DNA from: Ischnura elegans
Lineage: Eukaryota > Arthropoda > Insecta > Odonata > Coenagrionidae
DNA length: 64,000 bases
Assembly (NCBI RefSeq): GCF_921293095.1
Contig: NC_060252.1
Location: forward strand, 43,090,881 to 43,154,880
Reading direction: 5' to 3'
How positions within the stretch are numbered: position 1 is the first letter of the stretch; each line of letters starts with the position of its first letter. Shown here in pieces: positions 47,901 through 57,600 of this stretch. A program made the position numbers and the translations under genes. The notes under the pieces are model-generated. The model searched no databases. It was not told the origin of the DNA and saw only the letters and a program-made list of their open reading frames with translations.

Positions 47901-50839
47901 CTTTTTTCACCACTTATTAATCTAGGAGATATCAAAGGTGATATATACTACATATTAACTTGCATATTATTAACACCCAACTGACATTTATATTACCTTC
48001 ATTTTGAAGCTTATTGGGTTTGACCTAGGGTGCATTGATTTTTTTATCCATCAACCCAAATTTTTTCCACCCCTTGTACTACGGGTTGGTGGAAAAAACA
48101 ACTACCTAAAAAATTATACACATACTGCCATAAATTCTACTGAGCTAGTATTATTTTTTAGGAAACCTTAATTTTTTTCCTAGGCCAGAGCTACAGGCAA
48201 GGATGCATACAGAAAATACATAACTAGGAATGGGAGGGGTCACTTATTATTTTTATTTGCTTGGGTAGCAATTGCAATAAAGAATCTTTTAAATTTTCCA
48301 TGAAAAAAACTATCATACTATTAGGGGTAAAAGATTGTTTCTTGTTGTTTCAAATCTGCATCTCTAGCTCATAGGCAATGTCCAACATTTTGAAATGTTC
48401 CAGTTTACCTTATGTGGAGGCCACACTTCATGAAGTACTCCGCTTGAGTTCCGTCGCTCCTCTGGCAGTCCCACATTCTCCATTGTATGCTGAGAAGGAT
48501 GTTGAATTTCGAGGTTACATTATACCGAAAGTAAGGTCCATTTCATTCATAGGTACTTACTGCTTACTAAGAACTAGATTAAAATTTTCACTTTTCAGTG
48601 TAAGAGGAAAAACGGTTTTAAAAAAATGCTTGTGATCAGTGAACTATATGAATAATTATAAGAAAGAATTTCAGAAAAAAATGAGATAAGTATCGCACAG
48701 TACGGGGCAGTACTGGCAGTATTCTAACCTACAGGAGTAAATATGTAATCCGAATTTCTCTTGCAGAAGTCAAGGGTGATCCTTAACCTCTATGCTGTAC
48801 ATCACGATCCAAAAATATGGGGTGATCCTCACAACTTCAGACCAGAGCGTTTTTTGGATGATAATGGCAGAGTGACCAAGCATGAAGCCTTGATACCTTT
48901 TGGAGCAGGTAAAACAGTAAAAGAGCACAAATTCCACAAAGAAACATCAAATTCCTTGACCCAGAATCTTATATTAATGCTTATTACTTAAAAAAATGGG
49001 CTAGCATTTAAAGGTTTATATTTCATTTTGTAAAACAAACTTTGCTTGATTAAAAGATATTTGGTAGAACACCAACCTCGGTCTCAACAACTAACCATTC
49101 ATTATCAATAAAAGAGGGATTTAGTTAGCCAGACTTTTATCTATTATGTAGTCAACATCTTATCTGAGAACTAGACTGCAGCTGGAAAAAACTGTTGAAG
49201 GAGGATGGAGGATTCATTTGAAGAGGGTACACTAAAGACACTATCAACCTAATATTTAGGGAAGAATCTAACCCTTTTACCAAACACCCTATCACAGCTT
49301 CACAAAGAAATTACTCTTCATCACATGAAGCATTTGCATAGTTCTTTTCATAGGAACATTGACTCTACTGGTGGTATATATCTCATACGTGTATGCTGAG
49401 AAGAACTTAAAAACAAACTAAATTGGACTCCACTTTCATTTTTTACATTTAACTACAGCTCTTTCAGCCTAAAAAAAACTCAATATTAGGTCTATACCAC
49501 CTACTTCAGATCCATGGGGCACAAGTTCCTGCTATTTTAAAGTGATCAACTTTCAGTGTGTGAATACATATAAACTTCATTTCGTGACTAGGACAGCTTC
49601 ACTTTTCCCAATCCATAAAAAATAAGGGCCAACATATCAGTTATTCAGTTTCAGGTAAGGGAAAAAGCTGTGATGATATTGAAGTACTAAATCAGAGACT
49701 GCTCCACACACCAAAGTTATGTTCATTTATTCTTGGTTCACCAGAGAAGTGAGCAAAGGGAAAAAAAAATCTTTTAATTTAAGATTGTATTTTAACATTG
49801 ATATCCTTGATCCCACAAAGTAATGCTTATCAGGTTTTCTATTCAGAAAAAAAATAGGAATCGATATATTTTCAACATAAGAGCTAGTCATCAACTGAAT
49901 TACTACATATTTATATAAACGTAAAACATTTTATTTCACCGAGAAAATTTACTTCTAGACGCTCACGTGACTACTCAAAATGTTATAATCCCTCATTTCT
50001 GAGGACTTTAGCACAAAAAAAGATGTAGATTTCGAAAATATTCCCGAAAGCACCTCAAACTTTTCTCAAAATATCATTCCTGATATTGAACTATATTTTC
50101 TGTCTTTACTTTCTTAGATTATTAAGATGAATCGTTAGGGAAGGCCTTAATGCACTTGAGTTTCTCACACCTAGTTCGAATTTTTGGTGCACATACTATC
50201 AGGAGATAAAACATTAACTAAGTTTTTAACATTCATAGCCATAGGTAATACATATCAATGCTGATTAATCAAAGGCCATTTTGAAGACCCCAAGACCAAT
50301 GCTGGATATACTGGACCAAAGATACTGTAATTTATTCTGGAAAGTTTGAATGCTGTATTGTATCAGCAAACTATCAAAAAAGTAAAATAACATGTACCAG
50401 TGTATCATACTGAGTTCTAAATCCATGGCAACTAAGCCATGAATTTAGAACAAAAAAGTTGGTAGCCAATCTTTGAAAAAGTTGGTAGTTCCACCAAGGA
50501 AAAATACCTATCAATGGTTGACTTGTAAATTGATTGAAGTACTTTATAATAATTATTATTGCATATGTTACCCTGAATAACATTTTACTTACAATTAAAA
50601 TAATATACATTTGATAATGACAATTTGATTCTTACGCTCCTTCCATGACAGGAAAAAGGGCATGTTTGGGAGAAGCTTTGGCCCGGAACAATCTCTTTCT
50701 CTTCTTTACTGGTCTGGTGCAGAGATATTCAATGACAATACCAAATGGACTACCTGTTCCATCAGAAGATCCAGAAGGTGGCCTTACCCTGGTGCCGAAA
50801 TCCTTCAAAGCACTCTTTGAAGTAAGGACGGAGAGATAA
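23819..50839 (+). CDS. Cytochrome P450, CYP2-clan type, 9 exons, 501 aa
   Basis: A heme monooxygenase, expected on the ER membrane with electrons from NADPH-P450 reductase; the substrate is unknown. Coding exons: 23819-23903, 33625-33864, 35548-35726, 37125-37373, 39981-40095, 47386-47566, 48404-48530, 48767-48908 and 50652-50839. Each intron is GT-AG, phases match at every junction, and the sum (1506 nt) is exactly 501 codons plus stop. Visible landmarks: hydrophobic anchor at residues 2-20, PPGP hinge 27-30, helix-C WKEQR 118-122, I-helix AGSDTT 303-308, ExxR 360-363 (EVLR), PERF 418-421, and heme loop FGAGKRACLG 437-446 with Cys444 as ligand. The length is normal for the family. The start is the first in-frame ATG, with A at -3. 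The [10 protein letters not shown] block after helix C recalls insect CYP15, CYP303 and CYP305, but I do not assign a subfamily. Introns hold many transposons; all key residues are intact. Confidence 0.93.
24581..24630 (-). repeat. SINE tail fragment (GGGGTGAGCTC family)
   Basis: A short stretch, GCAGAGCTCACCCCAGTCTA, matches the tails of the SINEs at 4529, 35089 and 40237. No tRNA-like head remains. Confidence 0.4.
24640..31600. other. P450 intron 1, no further gene seen
   Basis: Part of the 9.7-kb first intron. The only structure I can point to is a run rich in TTGTAATAC / GTATTACAA palindromic words at 27411-27560, probably a small MITE. No open frame is domain-bearing. Confidence 0.45.
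31601..31899. mobile_element. hAT-type MITE, copy 2
   Basis: Near-identical to 15809-16101, in the same orientation. It is flanked by a perfect 8-bp duplication TACAGAAT (31593-31600, 31900-31907). The first base is T instead of C. It lies in P450 intron 1. The perfect duplication suggests a recent insertion. Confidence 0.8.
32010..32095 (-). repeat. tRNA-like SINE head, degraded
   Basis: On the minus strand a good B box (GGGTTCAAGCC) follows a poorly conserved A-box region. The distance between boxes is tRNA-like but the sequence does not fold as an intact tRNA. Probably a SINE remnant. Confidence 0.4.
32551..33186 (-). mobile_element. Penelope-like retroelement 3' part with GIY-YIG domain
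   Basis: The minus strand encodes a decayed GIY-YIG endonuclease region. From about 33113 it reads [20 protein letters not shown], then a stop in the next few residues, then KYIG. A shifted frame continues [20 protein letters not shown] at about 32990-32930. This order (CxxC-like pair, YIG, then GR...EH) is that of the C-terminal endonuclease of Penelope-like elements. The element is flanked by an 11-bp direct repeat AATATGGAAAT (32540-32550, 33187-33197) and by inverted GGGTGTATGCC words inside each end. It is 5'-truncated, without reverse transcriptase, and sits in P450 intron 1. Confidence 0.72.
33625..33864 (+). CDS. P450 exon 2: hinge to B region
   Basis: The acceptor TTGATCTTTCAG precedes GCCCC, completing the PPGP hinge and the PIIGN motif typical of CYP2-clan proteins. 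Covers residues 29 to 108, including [10 protein letters not shown] and the GRP of the B region. Donor TATG|GTGAGT, phase 1. Confidence 0.92.
34003..34251. mobile_element. hAT-like MITE
   Basis: The ends TAGTGGCGCCGAC and GTCGGCACCCCTG are inverted, the usual hAT CAG(G/T)GG style. The flanks TGACCGAC and ACTCCGAC share only five of eight bases, so the target duplication is weak. It lies in P450 intron 2. Confidence 0.55.
35089..35440 (+). repeat. tRNA-derived SINE split by a hAT MITE
   Basis: The head TGGTAGCCTATTGGCAAGAG resembles an A box, and GGCGTTCAAAATTC a decayed B box. The tail carries GGGCGAGCTCTACCCTCACT, shared with three other copies in the window. A 100-bp hAT MITE (35313-35412) is inserted directly after the tail block. 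It lies in P450 intron 2, upstream of exon 3. Confidence 0.55.
35313..35412. mobile_element. 100-bp hAT MITE
   Basis: The ends CAGTGGCAGATTCAG and CTGAATCTGCCCCTG are inverted. The flanks CTTACCTT and CCCACCTT match in six of eight positions. Probably a minimal internal-deletion derivative. Confidence 0.65.
35548..35726 (+). CDS. P450 exon 3: helix C
   Basis: Acceptor TTATTCACAG. Encodes residues 109-168 with the conserved helix-C sequence [10 protein letters not shown], whose Trp and Arg contact the heme propionates in this family, followed by the [10 protein letters not shown] block. Donor CCCA|GTAAGA, phase 0. Confidence 0.92.
35905..36623. mobile_element. Tigger/pogo-type element, non-autonomous
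   Basis: The termini CAGTACACTCCCGATTATCC and the complement of CAGCAGACTCCCGATTATCC are flanked by TA dinucleotides (35903-35904, 36624-36625). These are typical pogo/Tigger ends. The open frames inside do not resemble a DDE transposase. It lies in P450 intron 3. Confidence 0.8.
37125..37373 (+). CDS. P450 exon 4: helices D to G region
   Basis: Acceptor TTTCTTTCCATAG. Encodes residues 169-251, including [13 protein letters not shown], a block conserved in insect CYP2-clan proteins, and the variable substrate-recognition F-G region. Donor AAG|GTAACC, phase 0. Confidence 0.9.
38418..39851. mobile_element. PIF/Harbinger-like element, 1.4 kb
   Basis: The ends AGCCGATGTCCCACGGTCAA continue as near-perfect inverted repeats for about 40 bp and are flanked by TAA on both sides (38415-38417, 39852-39854). 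Subterminal copies of the TTTTGATnnAA and CCCACGRT words repeat near both ends. No transposase or Myb-like ORF is recognisable. Its right end is 130 bp from P450 exon 5. Confidence 0.75.
39406..39537. repeat. Hairpin element nested in the Harbinger-like element
   Basis: Arms of about 55 bp (TATTCCATAC ... CCGGTTTCGATCTTTTCAGG and its complement) around a short loop. The arms hold CCTGAAAAG ... GAAACCGG, the same box order as the hammerhead-like palindromes at 5532 and 16291, but without an evident stem between the boxes. Confidence 0.5.
39981..40095 (+). CDS. P450 exon 5: helix H region
   Basis: Encodes residues 252-289, with [14 protein letters not shown], the usual sequence before the I helix. 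The acceptor (TTAAATGTTTAAAAAG) has a poor pyrimidine tract. It lies 130 bp after a Harbinger-like element (38418-39851) that may have displaced part of the original intron end. Donor CTCAG|GTAAGT, phase 1. Confidence 0.85.
40237..40375 (-). repeat. tRNA-derived SINE
   Basis: On the minus strand: A-box-like TGTCCTAGTTAGAAGAGC, B box GGATTCAAATTCC, then the shared tail GGGGTGAGCTCTAC. The clearest member of the four-copy SINE family in this window. It lies in P450 intron 5, 140 bp after exon 5. Confidence 0.6.
40510..41945 (+). mobile_element. LINE (non-LTR retrotransposon), internally deleted
   Basis: The first part (40539-41099) is the lysine-rich linker between endonuclease and RT, preceded by the last residues of the endonuclease (near 40530). 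A stop and frame change at 41097-41166 mark a deletion. RT motifs then follow in frame (41167-41739): [10 protein letters not shown], motif [12 protein letters not shown], motif [12 protein letters not shown]. The frame ends before the YADD/FADD box, and at about 41745 the sequence jumps to the 3' terminal region (GAGTGGAGAGCTGC). Because the catalytic box is missing, it is dead. The clade is uncertain. Two further fragments of the same or a near family lie at 6985-7540 and 12304-12420. It sits in P450 intron 5. Confidence 0.8.
41946..43019. other. P450 intron 5, nothing bounded
   Basis: TAGGGTGGTCC at about 42158 equals the first 11 bases of the 14277-15772 element, but no opposite end was found. 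Otherwise plain AT-rich intron. Confidence 0.4.
43081..43428. repeat. Very long AT-rich hairpin, arms about 120-155 bp
   Basis: 43111-43231 is almost perfectly complementary to about 43278-43396, and the match extends imperfectly outward to 43081 and 43428. The loop holds a further palindrome (CACCTTTTATG / CATAAAAGGTG). Open frames seen on both strands follow from the palindrome and are not genes. Confidence 0.85.
44692..44770. repeat. Short AAC/TAACAATGC repeat
   Basis: A degenerate run of CTAACAA(T/C)GCTAACAA words, followed by two ACGCAACG words and bordered by two copies of GGCAATATGGCTAC. Confidence 0.55.
44959..45832. repeat. Tandem array, about 235-260-bp units, four copies
   Basis: The unit start TTTACGRCGGCATAATATT occurs at 44959, 45192, 45434 and 45693. 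Units contain an internal palindrome (GATTCTTATAAGAATC) and TGCTGGGTGG near the middle. The last copy is truncated at GTGCTGTGTGGG. Confidence 0.8.
46130..46272 (-). repeat. tRNA-derived SINE with 12-bp target duplication
   Basis: The minus strand carries a tRNA-like segment: A-box-like TAGCGTTGTGGTCTGCGCAG and a perfect B box GGTTCGATTCC, followed by AGGTCC. Outside it the two sides are complementary (ATTGCCATGGGAATTTAGGA against the AATTTTTTCTCATGGCAATT side), so the tRNA-like core is carried on an extended stem. TGACTAGGTCTA at 46118-46129 and 46273-46284 is an exact 12-bp duplication. Only 143 bp, in P450 intron 5. It is not a functional tRNA gene. Confidence 0.7.
47088..47279. repeat. 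98-bp tandem duplication upstream of P450 exon 6
   Basis: Two copies (47088-47185, 47186-47279) differ by about one base. They contain a pyrimidine tract (TTTTTCTCTCC) preceded by TTGCAG, which looks like a splice acceptor. The near-identity implies a very recent duplication. Confidence 0.9.
47386..47566 (+). CDS. P450 exon 6: I helix
   Basis: Acceptor ATTATTATCTTCCAG. Residues 290-349 include AGSDTT, the oxygen-activating I-helix motif, and the J-helix region ending in EDRP. Donor CCCAA|GTATGT, phase 2. A 98-bp tandem duplication ends about 105 bp upstream. Confidence 0.92.
48404..48530 (+). CDS. P450 exon 7: K helix
   Basis: Acceptor TGAAATGTTCCAG. Residues 350-392 begin [13 protein letters not shown], containing the invariant ExxR, and end with GYIIPK. 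Donor AAA|GTAAGG, phase 0. Confidence 0.92.
48767..48908 (+). CDS. P450 exon 8: PERF region
   Basis: Acceptor TTTCTCTTGCAG. Residues 393-439 include [11 protein letters not shown] and FRPERF and end within the heme-binding loop (PFGA). Donor GCAG|GTAAAA, phase 1. Confidence 0.92.
50652..50839 (+). CDS. P450 exon 9: heme loop and C terminus
   Basis: Acceptor CCTTCCATGACAG. Completes FGAGKRACLG with the heme-ligating Cys444, then the L helix and C-terminal strands, ending FEVRTER and TAA at 50837-50839. Confidence 0.93.
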
Positions 50840-50985
50840 ATATACAACATTGAACAAGAATGAAAACAATAGGGCATGGATTGAAAGAAATGCAGTGAAT
50901 TTCCACTTTCAATCCCTGGGATGCAAGGGAAGATAAGAAATATCCTGAACAGTATGCTATTCATGTATTATATGTTAAATATAGA

Positions 50986-50991
50986 AATAAA
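50986..50991 (+). terminator. Poly(A) signal of the P450 gene
   Basis: AATAAA lies 147 bases after the P450 stop codon, a typical position for a short 3' UTR, and before the foldback element at 51082. Confidence 0.6.
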
Positions 50992-51081
50992 ATGAATCTA
51001 TAAGTAAACCAGTAGATATCACCCACAGCCAAACGTTTTAAGCTAACACGCCATAAGCAAAACAGCTTCCTGACGACCCAT

Positions 51082-51905
51082 CAATAGGATGGTTCCCTAT
51101 TATTTTTTATTGCCTAAATCTAAAGATTATTACTCTTGAAGCACGTATTACACCCTTTACGTTTTTAAATGAAGATATCTATTTTTTGCGTTTTAAATGA
51201 AAAGTGAAAATTTTCAAGTGCGTGAAAATGCAACGGCTAAGTAGGAATAATGCGAAAAAGTCCGTGCGACATATTTTTGGTTCCCGCTGCTGCCCTATGA
51301 GGTGACCTTGAGGCGAGGCTTGAGCACTGATACAACGCTGGCTGCAAGCAGGTAGCTGAGTACCCTGCTAGCAGGTAGCGCTTGGCTTAAATATGGATTA
51401 TTACTATCTTATCAAACGAAGGAAACTTTCCGACCTTAGGCAATTTTAATAGTGATTATTAAGACGTTTCCCTGAGCTCTGTGCCTCATGCATGAATTGG
51501 TAATCTCAGACGATGTAAAACTCCTGACTACTTGTATAGCATCTAGGTCCCTAGGACCTAAGTTTCCTTCGTTTGATAGGGTATTAAAAATCCTTATTTA
51601 AGCCAAGCACTACCTGCTAGCAGGGTACTCAGCTACCTGCTAGCAGCCTGCGTCCTATCAGCACTCAAGCCTCGCCCCAAGGTCACCTCACTTTGCGGCA
51701 GCCGGAACCAAAAATACGTCACACAGACTTTTCCCATCATTCCCACTTAGCCGTCGTGTTTTTGCGCGCTTGAAATTTTTCACTTTTCATTTAATCGCAA
51801 AAAATAGATATCGTCATTCGAAAATCTGAGAGCGTGAAATGCGTAGTCCAGGAGTAATAATCTTTCGATTTAGGCAATAAAAAATAATAGGAAACCACCC
51901 TATTA
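51082..51905. mobile_element. 0.8-kb foldback TIR element
   Basis: The ends CAATAGGATGGTTCCCTATT and the complement of TAATAGGGTGGTTTCCTATT. The two halves are inverted copies over about 400 bp each, meeting at a palindromic centre near 51543-51562 (CTAGGTCCCTAGGACCTA). One half is shared with 11081-11740. Non-coding. It lies just after the P450 poly(A) signal. Confidence 0.75.
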
Positions 51906-52291
51906 CTATAATTCCCAAAACTTCTCCAACAAATACTCAATTTAAATTATGCCGTGAGAGGTTTCAAGAAAAAAACCCAAAACAAAAGCAATTTACAGTT
52001 CAATCTCACTTTAACATCCCAACATTTTACATTTTTCTGTGATTTACATTATTTTCTTCTTCACCTGCAAATATATAAAAGTTAGGTTTCTGTACTGACT
52101 GTATTTCTTTTGGAGAGGAAAAGTTACCACACCTACTCTCATCACTATTTCATCATCACGAAGTAAACGAGTTTTAATTTAAAAAATCGGGACAAAGCCA
52201 TTATATTAACTTAAACAGGGTTCCAGAAGAACTTAAATGATTGGAAAAAGGGACATAGTTATTGATTCATTAACTTCAAGGCATCCAAATA

Positions 52292-53676
52292 CAGAAGACT
52301 CTCGTTAAAACGAACGTAATTATGAAATTCTTGTTAATACGAAGCAAATCGTTGGTCCCAACGAAAAGGCCTATCCAATCTATAGTAAAAGAAACGTTAT
52401 AACTTAATTTTCGTGATTACGAAATAACGAACCTCAGTCCCAGTCCCGGTAGTTACAAATTGAGCTTTATCACGAAGTTCCACGAATAAGCGACAGCATT
52501 TAGGTGGATATACACGAAGCTTTGTTTTAATAATTGCACAATTTTTTAGTTCTCCTCGTTCGCTTTACCAGAGATCATCAATTAAGGTTCTTTCTTAACT
52601 ATAAATGCAACATCATTTAATAAGCTTCATTCCTCTGTAATAATAGTTACCTATGCATAACTGCCCGTTAATTGGACGTACAGTTAGTTATCTTCCTATG
52701 CACATTCGATTTACGAACTATCAGAGATACGAGTGTTCAAAAATTTCAAATTTGGCACCTTTTGATTAGGCTAATGTGACACGGAGGAACTCACACTTCC
52801 TGCATAATCTGAACAAAGTATCTTTGAATCCAGTGTGAAGTTAGGAACTGCTCAGCCTCAGTTCTTTCTTCCAGCGGAGAGCAATTTTTTTCAGCTCCGG
52901 CTGCGTCGCATGCCCAGCTAGATCAGTTCGTTATACGAGTGCACAATCGTGAGTTAGTGCACAATTGTGATGCAGTGTTGCATTCTGCAGGATAACTGTA
53001 CCCCTCGATGCCTTGCAGACAGTCCGCCCGGCGAGAGTTGTCCGATGACAGCACAAAAGGAGGGGTGGAAAACCCTGTGCCAGCACGGATTGCTGCCAAT
53101 TACTGTGTCCCAAACACACCACACACCCTCGCCTATTCATACAATGTTGTCACATGCACATGTAGCACTGAAATAAGGCTGAACCGATAAAACAAGCCCT
53201 TTCTTTGAATCACTGAAACAAGGGATTCTTCCTTTGGGTCCTTTGTGCTCATCGTCCCTTCCGGCTCCTTTCTTCACGGAACCGTTTTTTTTACAAGTAA
53301 CGTGGTCATTTCATTTTCTTACCCGGCAACCTTGCACCATACCCCGAAATACACCATTCTGCCAGTCATCGGACACCTCTCGGCAGCCGGAGTGGTTCAT
53401 CAACTTACGAACAAGGTCTCGGAACACATCTAGTATGTATATCGAGGGCTTACTGTATTCAGGAAGATATGAACCCTTGATTGCATTATACCGCATTCTT
53501 CTATTGAGAAACTGAACCGAATTTTCTTGTTTTTTATATATCTGTGCATAATTTGATCGTGTAAATTAAATACTGTTTTTTTAGACAATTCCTAAAAGAA
53601 ACGTTCATACGAACTTCGTTATTACAAACCTCTGGTTTTCTGGTCACTTGAACTTTGTAGTAACAAGAGTCTACTG
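52292..53676. mobile_element. Tigger/pogo-type element, 1.4 kb
   Basis: The ends CAGAAGACTCTCGTTA and the complement of CAGTAGACTCTTGTTA are flanked by TA (52290-52291, 53677-53678). Subterminal TTAATACGAA-type words repeat. Small open frames near 52967-53515 do not form a recognisable transposase. It separates the convergent P450 and zinc-finger genes. Confidence 0.8.
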
Positions 53677-53779
53677 TAATACTGATGAATAACAAAATTT
53701 GAAAATGAAAATCCAAAGAACAATTATATAAAAATTATTATCAAGAAATTAAAATACAACTATTATTCTTTCAACTCTA

Positions 53780-53785
53780 TTTATT
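53780..53785 (-). terminator. Candidate poly(A) signal of the zinc-finger gene
   Basis: TTTATT on the plus strand is AATAAA on the minus strand, about 830 bases after the stop at 54616. No closer canonical signal was found between them. It lies just outside the Tigger element. Confidence 0.4.
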
Positions 53786-54615
53786 TTCATACAAAACAAA
53801 GCACAATGTGCCTCATGAGTTGCATAGCTGATGCTGAAGTGTGGTTTTATATTTTCATCCAGATATAAGTATTGCACATTTAAAGACTGTTAACTACTTG
53901 GCTGGTGCCATGATGAACATATACATATATACTTGAACGATAAAAGAAAAATAGATACGTATTTATCAACATTACACAAGATACACTTGACAGTGAATTT
54001 GTACCAAAATCTGTCATTAATTACTGTAAAACGCCTAATGAAAATTCTGTTCGGCCATTTTCTACATAATCCACACATCATTAAATCCAAATAACTATTG
54101 GAGTTGTTTCACATATGTACATTTAAAAAACTAAATTAAAAAGCTTTCTTTTCCACACTTACTGATATAAAATACCCTTAATCTGCTACACAACAAAGGT
54201 CAACATAAAAGGGAATATTCGACCAAACCCAAAGTATACTTTCAAATATTAACATTGAGTTAAAACCTCTACACATATAAATTCAAATGTCCAAAAACCT
54301 ATGAGAGAGCATATCATATATGATGCCTTAGTACTCTGGGTTTAACACAGTAATTTCTCAACAACTTCTTGCCATTAAAACATGCCAAAATTGTCCTTGT
54401 CAATGTGAAGATCATGGTCCTTCAATGATGTAAAGGCAAGCCCTTCATTCACACACAAAAAATGAACAACAATATATGTAATCAGATACCATTTTATCCC
54501 TATATTTTTCACTGGGTCTATGCACAGAATTAATAACCCATAATTCAACTGGAAAAATTTAAACACTTCTCTTGAATTTATCTAAAGGAACAACGGTGCT
54601 TCCTGGGACCAACAG

Positions 54616-57600
54616 TCACTTGCCTGGATCTTTACTTCTCCTACCTGAACAAACTTCATTTTTCACAGGCACACAATACTCTTTTAAAACATCAGCCTTA
54701 TCTCCTTTGCCACTCCCAAAAAATTCATTTTCAGTCGTTTCGGCCACTTCCACCCTTTCCCCACAAGGAATGTCATCATCCTCACCTCCGCCTCTCCCCA
54801 CTACCGCAACTACTTCTAGACCATTAACAGATAATTTGGAATCACCAGTCACCTCGACCATGACTTCTGCTGTAGAGGAGTCAGAAAGGACACTTTTATC
54901 CCCCTGACACTCGGGCTCACTGATATCCTTGGCGATTATATTTACAATTTGTTCCTCCTTCTGTAAATCCGGAGGAATTGATGGATCTGACCCACCCTCG
55001 ACAACTGCTGTCAAGGATGGGTCCAATCCATTGATTCCTCGACCTAGCTCACCTGCTTCAATCGTCTCTCCCAAAACTACTGGCTCCCCATCCTGGATAG
55101 TAGTGACTTCATCAGCAATGCACCCTCCTTCAGCCTCCTCCCCTGTATCTGTCATATCAACCTCTGGAGTCGGTTCGATGGACTCGGCCACCACAATGTC
55201 GTCTTTGGATGACAGAACCCCAACCACTGCATCCATCATGTTGTCCGCCATTGTATCATCCTCCACACTGTCCAGGTCTTTCATTTCCGCCTCCTCATTT
55301 TCACCAGCAACGTCTCCAGTGCACATTGGATCGGGCAAATCTTTCTCGGTTTCTTCCAGATCCATTGCTCCCTCCAAGTTATCCACGGTCGTCGCAGGAC
55401 CTTCGTCCATCTCAACATCTCCAAGGATACCACCTACACACTGTGGGGATTGCTGCATCTCCTGGTCGCTTATAAACTCATCATCACTGATATCCTCTAG
55501 TCCCTCATCTTCCAGTTTGTTGAACTTGCCTATGTTGATGTCATTAGGGTCCTCAATGAATTCATTTTCTGGCTCCTGCATCTCAATAGTCTCTGCTATG
55601 GCACCTGCAACAGAGACTTCATTCCCATCATCAACCAACATGACATCCTTGTTGATTTTGTCAGTGGAATCCTCAAGCATTTCCCCAAGGCCCATCTTAT
55701 CTTCTGGCATCGGGTCTTTTTTAGGGACAGTTTCCAAGTCTTCAGTGTCTAAGAGTTTACACTCTTGCACATTATCATTCGCCACTCTTTCCTCCGCCAT
55801 ATCATTACTATCCACCAGAGTGGACTCTTCTAATGCATCAAAAGCAGCTATTGGTTCTTCTGCTGCTCCACTTGATTCCACATTGTTAATTGCATTCATA
55901 TCCGCTTCAGATGCATGTTCATTCCCAGTTACTTCCTCCTTACTCACTGAATCACCCTCTTTCTCCTCAAAATCTACAATTTTTTCAGACAAAGAAGAAC
56001 CTCTATCTTTCTCATTCTCCGAAGGACCTAATTCAATAGTTTTCTCATGGGTGTTTTCAATTTCATTTGTCAAGTTGGAAATTGATTCAACAACTTCAGT
56101 CTCTATGACATCATTAATTCTCTCACAAAGCTCATCAGAATGGGTAGTTTCAGCTACCATGCCATCTACTCTCTCTTCAGACTTCTTGTCCAAAATGCAT
56201 CCCATATCACCTTGGTCATCTTCATCACCAGTATTTTTTGATTCCAATGGTTCATCTTCAATTTTTTCTAATGTATCAGTGTCCAAAACATCAGTATCTT
56301 TTGAACTATTGGCACCAGTCTCTTTTGAAATAGATTCATTGGTATCACTCTCTTCTAGTCTCAATTCAACATCATCATCTGGAGAGAGGGCATCGAATAT
56401 TGCTGAATTTTTAAAGCTAGATTCTAATACACCTTTTTCCATGCTTGGGGTATCAACATTTTCAGCCACAGTATGACTGTGCTTTTCTTCACCCATTTCC
56501 TCACGAACCTCCTTCACTAAATCATTCTGTTCTAATTGGTCATTGCTACCACTATCCTTTGTTGTTAGCACATTGCCGACATCACTGTTTTCAGCCGTTA
56601 AAAAGCTAGAGGCATCACTTTGCTCTGCATCAGGCAAGGTGCTGGAATCAGCACCCTCCACTGATGGAGAGTCATTAACACCCATGTCCTCGCCATCGGG
56701 CAAATTTTTGACATCATCCTCCTCTCCATCCTCAGTTGGTACGCTGACATTTTCAATACCTTCAGCACTATCCTTAATGAACAATGCCCTCACAACCGAG
56801 GATTGCTCCATACCTTCTTTGGTCCTTTCAGTTACCCTCACCACCCTCCCACTCCTGGTCACTGGAGGACCTTCCCACAGCCTCATTTTCACTTGCGATT
56901 TCCGTTTCGACCGCTCCTTACTGCCCACTGACCTGGGACTCATGACAGGCGTACCACGTTCAGGGGTGGTGAAGGGAGATGTAGCAGCATCAACGAGAAC
57001 AACTACTCTATGTGGGGCACCCAAGGGGGGAGGGGGAGATCCTCGGGTGCCACCTTCCCCCAAAGGGGATGAGATTCCTACAGATTCAAATTCATCGTCA
57101 GAGCTGGAATAGCTCTCATATGCATTCTCTTCGTCATTGTTCAAAACATTTTCAACAGGGAGACGTGGACGAGATTCATCATCACTGGCGATGGGAGATG
57201 ACGTGTCCTCCTGTGGCGCAGGAATGGCAGCTAAATCCTCAGGGCTAACATAAATGGGTAGCTTAACGGTGGCACTGTTGAGGTAGCAGTGGCGAAGCAA
57301 AACAACCAATTGGCGTGGTTCTTCATGCCTGAATTCGTGCTCCAGCTTGTTATCGATAGAATCCAGTTCTGCTCCGCAAATTTCACACCAATGCATTTGA
57401 GATTTATTCAGATGCTTTCGGGTAATCTTCACTTTCTGCAAATTTTTACCATTGGCTGTCGCTCTGGGTGATACTTTGTAATCACGGTCACCATTAGCAT
57501 TTTTCTTGGATCCCGAACTCCTTTTTGACTTCTCAGGAGATGCTTTCTTCTTTGAAATATCAATAACTTTTGAGTTTGTTTGAGAGGATGATGACCTGGA

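Noticed and set aside
54929-57112. Long plus-strand open frames (515 and 189 codons), Ser/Thr/Pro-rich
   Set aside because: They are exact antisense shadows of the acidic Glu/Asp-rich part of the minus-strand gene, where the codon bias keeps the opposite strand open. Low complexity, no domain.
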